Shown here in pieces: positions 19,813-26,237 of a DNA stretch of 52,865 bases (positions within the stretch are counted from its first letter, which is position 1; the number at the start of each line of letters is the position of its first letter). The DNA is from an uncultured Ruminiclostridium sp. GTDB taxonomy: Bacteria > Bacillota > Clostridia > Oscillospirales > Ruminococcaceae. The position numbers were made by a program, and so were the translations under genes. The stretch covers positions 1 through 52,865 of the forward strand of contig CANRII010000003.1 of the NCBI GenBank assembly GCA_947630685.1. The letters run 5' to 3'. Below the pieces are notes generated by a model. It saw only the letters and a list, made by a program, of their open reading frames with translations. It made no database searches and was not told where the DNA came from.

Positions 19813-19894
19813 AATATCGGCAGAACAATCTTGCATTACAGCAATAAAGCGGCGGACAAATCAAGGCCTTGTGATAATTAAAGCGGGTGAGGAT

Positions 19895-20596
19895 ATGATA
19901 CGAATAGCGGTCGTTGACGACGAAAAAGAGTGTATCGAAAAGATAAAGCGGTATTTTGACGGCATGAGCGAATATAAGGCGGAGACCTTTTATTCCGACA
20001 GCGCCGAGCTGCTGCTGAAAAAATACGACAATGGCGAAAGATACGATATAATTTTTCTTGACATCGAGATGAACGGGATAAACGGCATAGACGCGGCAAA
20101 GCGTATCTGCGCCGCCGGCGGAAGCCCTCTTATAATTTTTACGACGGCTCATAAAAAATATGTGAACGAGGCGTTTTACGTCAACGCGTTCCAGTATATG
20201 TTCAAGCCTATAGAATACAGCGATCTGCGCTATGAGCTGGACAGGGCGGTAAAGACGATAGCTTTTAGACAAAGCGCCTTTGAGATAAATTACGGGCATG
20301 AAAAGGTGATATTAAAGTCCTCCGACATAATTTATATAGAAACGCGCGGCAGGCATCTTTCGGTAAAGACCGCCGACAATGAATATCTGTACAACGATAC
20401 CGTAAAGGAAGCGGAAAAGAAGCTGTCAAAGCTGGGCTTTTCCAAAATAGAGCAAGGCATTATCGTGAACCTCTGCCATGTAAGGCGCGTTACTCCCACC
20501 GCCGTGGAATTAGACAACGGAGAAACAAAATATATCAGCAGACGCGCGTACAAGACATTTTTATCGGAGCTTAACCGGTATCTTTCGGGGGTATGA
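19895..20596 (+). CDS. LytTR-family response regulator (AgrA/LytR-like)
   Basis: From ATG at 19895 the protein is 233 residues; the GTG at 19871 in the ORF track would add eight residues with no family support. Residues 1-120 are a receiver domain: acidic pocket D8-D9, phospho-acceptor D56 in IIFLDIEMNGING, the conserved Thr/Ser region IIFTTAH and the Lys in FKPIEY. Residues about 130-233 are a LytTR DNA-binding domain (IIYIETRGRHLSVKT ... ISRRAYK). Such regulators bind two 9-bp direct repeats 12 bp apart; exactly such a pair lies behind the partner kinase gene. The stop TGA is one base from the kinase ATG, so the two are co-translated. Autoinducer-like sensing as in Agr is possible, but no AgrB/AgrD-like gene is present here. 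Confidence 0.93.
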   Translation: MIRIAVVDDEKECIEKIKRYFDGMSEYKAETFYSDSAELLLKKYDNGERYDIIFLDIEMNGINGIDAAKRICAAGGSPLIIFTTAHKKYVNEAFYVNAFQYMFKPIEYSDLRYELDRAVKTIAFRQSAFEINYGHEKVILKSSDIIYIETRGRHLSVKTADNEYLYNDTVKEAEKKLSKLGFSKIEQGIIVNLCHVRRVTPTAVELDNGETKYISRRAYKTFLSELNRYLSGV

Positions 20597-20597
20597 C

Positions 20598-21890
20598 ATG
20601 GATATCTTACGTATCATCACGAGCGTTGCGGGCTGTGCCGCGGAGGTCTATATATATTCGCTGTTTTTCAGTATTTTTACAACGCCGAAAAACGACCGCC
20701 GTCTTAAAATAATATTAAACTGCGCGGCGTTCGTTCTGTTGTCGGTAAACTCGCTGTTTATAGACATATTCCCGCTGAGAGCCGGTATCAGCATACTCGC
20801 CATTATAATAATATCATATTGTAACGACTGCGGACTGCTTAAAAGATCATATACCGCGCTGATAGCCTTTATACTGATGTGCGCCGCGGAAATAATCACC
20901 GGTGCGGCGACCGCCGCGCTGCTCGGTATGAACGTCGGCAGCATAATAGGAACGGATATGACGTATATCATCGACATAGTTATAAGCAAGCTGACGGCCT
21001 TTATCGCGGTAAAGCTGTTCGTCAATGCGAAAAAGCCGCACGGGGAGTTTGACAGCGGCTTTTCGGCGGCGCTGCTGATAATTTTTGTATTGATAATATT
21101 CTATATGGTCTTTATGATAGACGGTATGTTCACGGGGAATGAGCAGAACAACGCTTTCCTGTCGGTGATCGCTATAGTGATAATGGCGGCGGCGGTGATA
21201 TCCGTGTTTATCCTCAACGACCGTCAGATAAAATACAAGGAATACCAAAGGCGGCTCAAAGACCTTGAACTGCAATACAAGCTCAAGGTCAAGGAGTACG
21301 AGAATATCAGGGACAACGCAAGGCTCGCGGGCAAAAATATCCACGACGTAAAAAATTTCTCGCTGGCGATAAACTCTTATCTTGAACAGGGCAAAATAGC
21401 GCAGGCACAGCAAAAGCTGCGGGAGTACACCGAGAAAACGGTCGGCCCCGTCGGACGTTCTTCCGGCATACCGACGGTGGACGCTCTGCTTAAAGCAAAG
21501 CTGGAAGAAATAAACGAGCTTTGCGGCAGCAGATACGTTTCGGTGGTGCTGGACAGCCTCGGCGGGATAGATGAAATAGATTTCTGCATACTGCTCGGCA
21601 ACGCGGCGGATAACGCTATAGAAGAATGTCGCCGCATAGAGGACAAAAAAGACCGCGTAATAGAAATACGCGTTCTACCGATAGCGGGCGGTATCTCGAT
21701 CTTTGTAAAAAACAAGACCTCCGGCAAAGCGAAAAAAGGCGTAAGCTCGAAGGACAACGACCTTTTACACGGCTTCGGCATCGAAAATATGAGGGCGATA
21801 TGCGAAAAATACGGCGGCGATATGATCACCTCGGAGCAGGACGGATATTTTGAGCTCAGCATATTCTTACCGAATATCCAAGCTGATTGA
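20598..21890 (+). CDS. GHKL sensor histidine kinase (AgrC-like, HPK10 type)
   Basis: The 430-residue membrane kinase has about six or seven hydrophobic segments in residues 1-215, then a coiled segment (KEYQRRLKDLELQYKLKVKEYENI). The phospho-acceptor is H249 in NIHDVKNF, the AgrC-type H-box with no DHP consensus. The GHKL ATPase region has the N-box LLGNAADNAIEEC and the G-box GFGIENM. It pairs with the LytTR regulator one base upstream. The multi-pass sensor domain suggests detection of a peptide or membrane signal; the ligand is unknown. The last 22 bases of this gene contain the first half-site of the LytTR operator that serves the next gene. Confidence 0.93.
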   Translation: MDILRIITSVAGCAAEVYIYSLFFSIFTTPKNDRRLKIILNCAAFVLLSVNSLFIDIFPLRAGISILAIIIISYCNDCGLLKRSYTALIAFILMCAAEIITGAATAALLGMNVGSIIGTDMTYIIDIVISKLTAFIAVKLFVNAKKPHGEFDSGFSAALLIIFVLIIFYMVFMIDGMFTGNEQNNAFLSVIAIVIMAAAVISVFILNDRQIKYKEYQRRLKDLELQYKLKVKEYENIRDNARLAGKNIHDVKNFSLAINSYLEQGKIAQAQQKLREYTEKTVGPVGRSSGIPTVDALLKAKLEEINELCGSRYVSVVLDSLGGIDEIDFCILLGNAADNAIEECRRIEDKKDRVIEIRVLPIAGGISIFVKNKTSGKAKKGVSSKDNDLLHGFGIENMRAICEKYGGDMITSEQDGYFELSIFLPNIQAD

Positions 21891-21902
21891 CCGAATATCC
21901 AA
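21869..21902 (+). promoter_or_regulatory. LytTR operator: 13-bp direct repeats with 21-bp period
   Basis: ACCGAATATCCAA occurs perfectly at 21869-21881 and 21890-21902. The core 9-mer ACCGAATAT is repeated with a 12-bp gap, which is the known geometry of LytTR sites, and matches the published consensus [TA][AC][CA]GTTN[AG][TG] at 7 of 9 positions. The second repeat ends 6 bp before the -35 of the lipoprotein promoter, the usual activator position. The first repeat overlaps the kinase stop region. Confidence 0.8.
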
Positions 21903-21908
21903 AACCCC

Positions 21909-21938
21909 TTGACCCTGCCGCTTTGCGTGTGTTATTAT
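21909..21938 (+). promoter_or_regulatory. Promoter of the lipoprotein gene
   Basis: TTGACC (21909-21914), 18-bp spacer, TATTAT (21933-21938). It lies directly downstream of the paired LytTR repeats and about 25-30 nt before the gene's ribosome site. Confidence 0.7.
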
Positions 21939-21970
21939 CTTCTTACAAAATTTTGCGGGAGGATAAAACC

Positions 21971-22762
21971 ATGAGATCAAGATCATATTCTCTGCTTGCG
22001 GCGGCGCTTTGCGGCATTATCTGCCTTAATATATGCGCGTGCTCCGAAAGCAAAAACACCGGCGGCTCGGCTGTAAATTCCGAAAGCGGCGTACAGTCAG
22101 CTTCCGACAATAAGACCGAGGAAAGCAGTCAGGAAAGCAGCGCAGAAAGCAATACCGAGGAAAGCAGCGAAGAAAGCAACACCGAGGAAAGCAGCGAAGA
22201 AAGCAAATCCGAAAGTGCGGCAAACGCCGACGATGATCAGTACACCGACCCGTACTCCCCCGCTCCCTTGGGCGAGTGGATAAAGTCGATGGCATACAAT
22301 CCGGAGTCGGAAAAGCAGGAGGTCATTTACTGGCGCATAGTAAATGTAGATCCCGACGCACAAGCATCGGTAGACGCATACAACGACGGCAATAATTTCT
22401 GGATATTAGAGCAGCCGGACGAGGATTTTATCAAATTTTACGAGGTGGATTATGAGATAAAATACCCGGAGGATTACACCGCGTCGGACTTCGGCATAAC
22501 CTCAAGCAGCTTGTCGCTCTCTGCGGAAAAGCCGAACGGAAGAGGCTTTGAAAAGGACGGCACTTTGTATTTAGGAGTAGGCTCCACCACCGACGTTACC
22601 AAGGATACTCTCGGCAAAGCAGAGGGATATCCGCAGCCCGGCGACACCGTAAAATTCCGGTCGGTCTATACCATGATAGAGGGCGAAACCGATTACGTGT
22701 TCTGCCTGGAATACAAAGACCTTAACGACCAGCGCGTAAGCTCATACGCCGCGAGCCATTAA
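21971..22762 (+). CDS. Putative secreted lipoprotein controlled by the adjacent two-component system
   Basis: The ORF track starts at 21887, inside the promoter. The ATG at 21971 has a strong site (GGGAGGATAAAACC) and gives 263 residues beginning MRSRSYSLLAAALCGIICLNICAC, a lipoprotein signal with Cys24 as the likely lipidated residue (lipobox ICAC, somewhat atypical). Residues about 35-85 are a Ser/Glu/Asn linker built from tandem ESSEESNTE-like repeats, typical of wall-spanning spacers. The C-terminal ~170 residues form an acidic, beta-rich domain (VIYWRIVNV, GDTVKFRSVYTMIEGE) that I do not recognise; extracellular immunoglobulin-like domains of clostridial lipoproteins look similar. Its position behind a LytTR operator suggests it is the main output or a feedback component of the kinase. 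The function is unknown. Confidence 0.75.
   Translation: MRSRSYSLLAAALCGIICLNICACSESKNTGGSAVNSESGVQSASDNKTEESSQESSAESNTEESSEESNTEESSEESKSESAANADDDQYTDPYSPAPLGEWIKSMAYNPESEKQEVIYWRIVNVDPDAQASVDAYNDGNNFWILEQPDEDFIKFYEVDYEIKYPEDYTASDFGITSSSLSLSAEKPNGRGFEKDGTLYLGVGSTTDVTKDTLGKAEGYPQPGDTVKFRSVYTMIEGETDYVFCLEYKDLNDQRVSSYAASH
22151..22204 (+). repeat. 27-bp tandem duplication in the lipoprotein linker
   Basis: Two 27-bp units (22151-22177 and 22178-22204) differ at one base and encode NTEESSEES twice. The surrounding linker has degenerate copies. Such in-frame repeats can change length by slippage and alter spacer length. Confidence 0.85.
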
Positions 22763-22767
22763 GCTTA

Positions 22768-23042
22768 GGCATGCGGGAACCGAACCCGAGCCGCCTCACG
22801 ACGATTCTTTTGGGCTATTTTTGCCCCTTGCTCCTTGACAGGCGCCAGCCTGCCTGCGTCGCAAGGAACAAAACTATCTCCAAAATCTCTCGCCGTGAGG
22901 TGCACAGCAGTTTTTACGGAGCAGATTTTCGTCAAGACAAGGAAACCGAACGAAGGCATACTCGCGTATGTCGAGCGAGGTTGACGCAGTATTGGCGGAA
23001 AGATGCCCGTAAAAACCGGCTCGGGTTCGATTCCCGCATGCC
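22768..23042 (+). repeat. 275-bp structured inverted-repeat element, copy 1 (MITE-like, tRNA-like ends)
   Basis: The element is bounded by 26-bp inverted ends (GGCATGCGGGAA... / ...TTCCCGCATGCC; one mismatch, or 28 bp including a flanking TA on each side). Inside are two arms of nearly equal length: CCTCACG...CGTGAGG (22794-22900), holding CAGGC-gcca-GCCTG, and TTTTTACGG...CCGTAAAAA (22911-23015), holding CGTCAA/TTGACG and CATAC-tcgc-GTATG. The right end contains GGG-TTCGATT-CCC, a perfect match to the tRNA T-loop consensus, followed by GCATGCC, which pairs with the left GGCATGC like an acceptor stem. A second copy of identical length, about 97% identical and inverted, lies at 43507-43781. 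The element begins 5 nt after the lipoprotein stop. Its ORFs (22771-23094 plus, 22765-22959 minus) are carried by both copies but have no ribosome site of their own. Confidence 0.85.
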
Positions 23043-23058
23043 TAGCCCCGAGAACACG

Positions 23059-23088
23059 ACCTCTTGGCTTTTTTATAAAAATATGCTA
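23059..23088 (+). repeat. 30-bp promoter-containing direct repeat, copy 2
   Basis: Identical to 19779-19808 upstream of the LytTR operon. It begins 16 bp after the right end of the 275-bp element. Confidence 0.8.
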
Positions 23089-23092
23089 TTAT
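23064..23092 (+). promoter_or_regulatory. Promoter of the tyrosine phosphatase gene
   Basis: TTGGCT (23064-23069), 17-bp spacer, TATTAT (23087-23092) with extended TGC. The -35 and spacer are identical to those of the LytTR operon promoter. Confidence 0.75.
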
Positions 23093-23127
23093 AATAAAAA
23101 ACGATATTTTCTTAAAGGGGCGTAAAA

Positions 23128-23595
23128 ATGTTCAGGGTAATGTTTGTATGTCACGGCAATATCTGCCGTTCGCCGATGGCGGAATATATTTTGCGGGATA
23201 TGCTTTGCAAAAAGGGCAAGGCGGAAAATTTTGTCATAAGCTCCTCTGCGACCAGCAGCGAGGAAATTTACGGCGGGCGCGGGAACCCGGTCTACCCTCC
23301 CGCTAAAGAGCAATTGCGCCGTCACGGTATAGACTGCTCCGGTAAACGCGCGGTGCAGCTTACAAAAAGCGATTATGGCAAATACGACATGTTTATCGGC
23401 ATGGACGGCATGAATATCCGCAATATGAATAGGATATTCGGCTCCGACCCCGAAAGCAAGATACACAAGCTCAAGGACTTTACGACCGGCGGCGACGTGT
23501 CCGACCCGTGGTACAGCGGCGATTTTGAGACCGCGTACAACGAGATATACGACGGCTGCAAGGCTATAGCCGAGATGATAATATCCAAGCGGTAA
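23128..23595 (+). CDS. Low-molecular-weight protein tyrosine phosphatase
   Basis: The 155-residue protein shows the complete LMW-PTP signature at the N-terminus: VCHGNICRS, with nucleophile C8 and phosphate-binding R14 of the CX5R loop. The general-acid loop DPWY follows near residue 130. Length is typical. It dephosphorylates phosphotyrosine; in Gram-positive bacteria these enzymes often act on tyrosine kinases controlling surface polysaccharide, but no such kinase is in the window. Start ATG at 23128 has AAAGGGGCG upstream. Its promoter shares 30 identical bases with that of the two-component operon, suggesting common control. It ends at a terminator shared with the convergent CDF gene. Confidence 0.92.
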   Translation: MFRVMFVCHGNICRSPMAEYILRDMLCKKGKAENFVISSSATSSEEIYGGRGNPVYPPAKEQLRRHGIDCSGKRAVQLTKSDYGKYDMFIGMDGMNIRNMNRIFGSDPESKIHKLKDFTTGGDVSDPWYSGDFETAYNEIYDGCKAIAEMIISKR

Positions 23596-23599
23596 AAAA

Positions 23600-23631
23600 C
23601 CCCTGCCGGCTTTAATTTGAGTCGGCAGGGG
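23600..23631. terminator. Bidirectional terminator between phosphatase and CDF transporter genes
   Basis: CCCCTGCCG/CGGCAGGGG stem with a loop of about 14 nt. The T-run (TTTTTT) is on the minus-strand side, favouring the CDF transcript; the plus-strand tail AATTATCTT is weaker. The CDF stop codon falls inside the loop. Confidence 0.7.
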
Positions 23632-24562
23632 AATTATCTTGAGCTTGTTTTACCGGGTCCATGTGTATAGACATATCTATATTGAGCCGCTGTTTTATCA
23701 GCTGTTCGATGTTATCGGCATGTTCATGCACGAATGCAAAGCTCTCGTCCGCGTTAAACTCCACATGGCAGCTGCCTATCGATTTAGCGGGGCCGTAGGT
23801 GTGTATCATTATATCATGCACTCCTACCGCCGCTTCGTCGCTTTGTACGATGGTCTTTATCTCCTCTATCACCTCGGGGCTTGCCGCTTTTCCGAGTATC
23901 TCGTCTACTATCGCGCTTATCATGTCCGAGCCGGACTTAATTATGAACAGCGATACCAGCGTACCCGCTATCCCGTCGAACGGGAAAGTAAGAAAGCAGG
24001 ACAGTATCACCGACAGCAAAGCCGCGCCGGTGGATATTGCGTCGCTGCGGCTGTCCTTTGCGGCGGCGATAAGCACGGTGGAATCTATCTTCTTGCCGAG
24101 GATATTGTTAAATAAATACATTCTCAGCTTTATAAAGACCGATACCGCCAGCAAAATTATAATGACAGGGTCGATATTCATCGGCTCCGGCAGGAATATC
24201 TTTTCCACCGAGGACTTAAACAGCACCAGTCCCATCGACAGTATCACTACCGATATAGTCAGGGAGGCTATATATTCCGCCCGTCCGTGACCGTAAGGGT
24301 GCGCCTTGTCCGCGGGCTTAGAGGCTATCCGGCAGCCAAGCAAGGTGACTATGCAGTTTGCGCAGTCGGAAAGGTTGTTGAACGCGTCGGAGCAGATCGC
24401 CGTGGAGTTTGCGAATACTCCGGCGATAATTTTTACAAGAAATAACGTCAGATTACAGCAGATCCCGCATATACCGCTGAGAGAGCCGTACTCTCTGCGC
24501 GTGGCGGGATCGTTTATTTTCTCCGGCTCACGGACAAAGCGGTCTATCAATCGTCTTTCCAA
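23612..24562 (-). CDS. Cation diffusion facilitator (CDF) family divalent metal exporter
   Basis: The 316-residue protein has the CDF layout: about six membrane segments in residues 30-215 and a cytoplasmic ferredoxin-like C-terminal domain to about 300. Likely metal-site residues are the Asp pair in SDAFNNLSDCAN (segment 2), the histidines of HPYGHGRAEY just after it, and the Asp pair in DSRSDAIS (segment 5). CDF proteins exchange cytoplasmic Zn, Mn, Fe or Cd for protons; specificity cannot be set from sequence. The start is uncertain. The ORF track uses TTG at 24562, which has no good ribosome site; AAGGGG lies about 25 nt upstream with no ATG/GTG/TTG start at normal spacing. Family similarity begins only near residue 25, so the N-terminus does not decide it. 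Confidence 0.9.
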   Translation of the reverse strand: MERRLIDRFVREPEKINDPATRREYGSLSGICGICCNLTLFLVKIIAGVFANSTAICSDAFNNLSDCANCIVTLLGCRIASKPADKAHPYGHGRAEYIASLTISVVILSMGLVLFKSSVEKIFLPEPMNIDPVIIILLAVSVFIKLRMYLFNNILGKKIDSTVLIAAAKDSRSDAISTGAALLSVILSCFLTFPFDGIAGTLVSLFIIKSGSDMISAIVDEILGKAASPEVIEEIKTIVQSDEAAVGVHDIMIHTYGPAKSIGSCHVEFNADESFAFVHEHADNIEQLIKQRLNIDMSIHMDPVKQAQDNSPADSN

Positions 24563-24662
24563 AAAATTGTTTTTTATAACTATCAGCCCCTTGAAGTATC
24601 AGGTGTAAGATCGGACTTATATATTTATATTCGCTTTGTTATATTGTATGAATTTTTTACAA

Positions 24663-24706
24663 ATCGACCGTTCCGCATATCTACATGCCTAAGCGGAACG
24701 GTCGAT
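24663..24706 (-). terminator. Stem-loop after the antiporter gene
   Basis: ATCGACCGTTCCGC and GCGGAACGGTCGAT form a perfect 14-bp stem 4 nt after the antiporter stop codon. The minus-strand tail TTTGTAAAAAATT has only a short T-run, but stem strength and position fit a terminator. Confidence 0.7.
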
Positions 24707-24709
24707 AAT

Positions 24710-25930
24710 TTATTCAGTCGTCGCGGCGGGCTGTTCTTTAGGAAGCTCCTTTTTCTTTTTATCCTTGAACGCCAATTTTAACAGCACCGGCGTGATTATC
24801 GTGGTCACCATTACCATAATTACTATCGGGCCGAACACCGAGGAGCTGAGCAGTCCGAGCGACAAGCCCTTGTCCGCTACTATAAGCGCGACCTCTCCGC
24901 GGGATATCATGCCTATTCCTATTTGTATCGATTCCGAGGTGGTATAGCGGCACAGCTTTGCGCCGAGCCCGCAGCCTATTATCTTTGTAATTACCGCCAC
25001 TACCAGCAATACCAGCGAGAATATCAATATAGTCGCCGACATTTCCGGCAGCGTCACTTTAAGTCCTATGCTTGCGAAGAATATCGGCGACAGCAGCATA
25101 TAAGACAGCGTGTTTATCCTGCGCTCGATGTAATTCGTCTTGGATACGCCGGATATTACCAGACCCGCGACGAACGCGCCGGTGATATTAGCCACGCCGA
25201 ACACCTCTTCCGCAACATAGGCGAAGATAAGGCACAATGCAAAACTTACTATCGCGTATCTGCGAAGATTGTAGGTAGTGCGTTTCATCCAGATATTGAG
25301 TATATAGTGCAGCAGTATTCCTACCAGCACCGCGAAAACGAAGAACAGCAGTATCTTGAGCAATGTAAGCCCGATATTTACATTCGGGTCGGCAAGGCTG
25401 GTTATGATAGTCAGCGCGATTATTCCCAGCACGTCGTCTATCAGCGCCGCGCCTAATATCGCGTTGCCCGCGCGGGTGGAGAGCTTGCCCATCTCCTTAA
25501 GAGTTTCCACCGTTATACTTACCGAGGTAGCGGTGAGGATAACGCCGACGAATATATCCTGTAGTAACGTTCCCGCCGCTAAATTCGGGTCGGATACGCC
25601 GAAGCATGCCGCCACTATCGCACCTCCGCCGAGCGGGACGAGCACGCCGCACAGCGCGATTATAGTGCTGGCAAGTCCGCACTTTTTCATTTCGCCTATA
25701 TCCGTTTCCAGTCCGGCGGAGAACATCAATACTACCACGCCTATTTCGGACAGCGCCGACAGCACCGGCTGATTTTCAAGTGAGATAATGTTCAAAGCTA
25801 CCGGACCTAATACGATACCGGCGAGCAAAGCGCCCACTACCTGCGGCAATCGCACCTTGCCGGATACCAGTCCTAAAAACTTCGTCAGCAGTAATATTAT
25901 AGCTATCGATAAAAGATATGAATAATCCAT
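24710..25930 (-). CDS. Cation:proton antiporter, CPA2 family (KefB/NhaS-like membrane domain)
   Basis: The 406-residue protein is almost entirely hydrophobic with about 12-13 membrane segments, as in the Na_H_Exchanger fold. The paired acidic residues of the transport core are in ALIDDVLGI near residue 165, in the unwound-helix region expected for CPA2 antiporters. VRLPQVVGALLAGIVLGP at the N-terminus is a strong family signature. There is no C-terminal RCK/TrkA-N domain, only a charged tail (KDKKKKELPKEQ), so it is not a full Kef channel. The probable role is Na+ or K+ efflux for pH and ion balance. Start ATG at 25930 has GGAGGG upstream. It has its own promoter and terminator and is not co-transcribed with the CDF gene. 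Confidence 0.92.
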   Translation of the reverse strand: MDYSYLLSIAIILLLTKFLGLVSGKVRLPQVVGALLAGIVLGPVALNIISLENQPVLSALSEIGVVVLMFSAGLETDIGEMKKCGLASTIIALCGVLVPLGGGAIVAACFGVSDPNLAAGTLLQDIFVGVILTATSVSITVETLKEMGKLSTRAGNAILGAALIDDVLGIIALTIITSLADPNVNIGLTLLKILLFFVFAVLVGILLHYILNIWMKRTTYNLRRYAIVSFALCLIFAYVAEEVFGVANITGAFVAGLVISGVSKTNYIERRINTLSYMLLSPIFFASIGLKVTLPEMSATILIFSLVLLVVAVITKIIGCGLGAKLCRYTTSESIQIGIGMISRGEVALIVADKGLSLGLLSSSVFGPIVIMVMVTTIITPVLLKLAFKDKKKKELPKEQPAATTE

Positions 25931-25994
25931 CTTTCTTTCCCTCCGCTGTTTGTTCCGTATATATAAAAATAAGTGTTCTTTTTTGCCACCTAAT

Positions 25995-26022
25995 ATTTTA
26001 TCACTTATTAAAAATATGTCAA
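25995..26022 (-). promoter_or_regulatory. Promoter of the antiporter gene
   Basis: Minus-strand TTGACA (26017-26022), 16-bp spacer, TAAAAT (25995-26000). The leader is about 60 nt. The rest of the 25931-26237 intergenic region is A/T-rich, with only the divergent ior promoter at its other end. Confidence 0.7.
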
Positions 26023-26146
26023 CGACGATTTTTACTTCCGTTAAAAATTTTTCGTTAAATTGGGTCTTTTGAACAAAAGGATAAACCCCGGGTCAAGTTT
26101 TATTGTGATTTTTTTAATTTAATAAAGTTAATTATTTACCGCTCAA

Positions 26147-26175
26147 TTGACAAGTATCTTCTTTTATAGTATAAT
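26147..26175 (+). promoter_or_regulatory. Perfect consensus promoter of the iorA-iorB-aguA-aguB operon
   Basis: TTGACA (26147-26152), 17-bp spacer, TATAAT (26170-26175). It is followed by a leader of about 55 nt to the iorA start. No attenuator or riboswitch-like fold is evident in the leader. Confidence 0.85.
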
Positions 26176-26237
26176 TGAATAAAACCGACAGTGACCCAAG
26201 CCGTCCCGCGTATGAGGCGGCGGAAAGGATATTTATT

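Noticed and set aside
20598-22762. Complete Agr quorum-sensing locus
   Set aside because: The kinase and regulator are AgrC/AgrA-like, but no AgrB protease or AgrD peptide ORF is present around them.
22768-23042. A genuine tRNA gene at the 275-bp element
   Set aside because: Only the acceptor-like stem and T-arm resemble tRNA; there is no anticodon arm or D-arm at normal spacing, and the ends are 275 nt apart.
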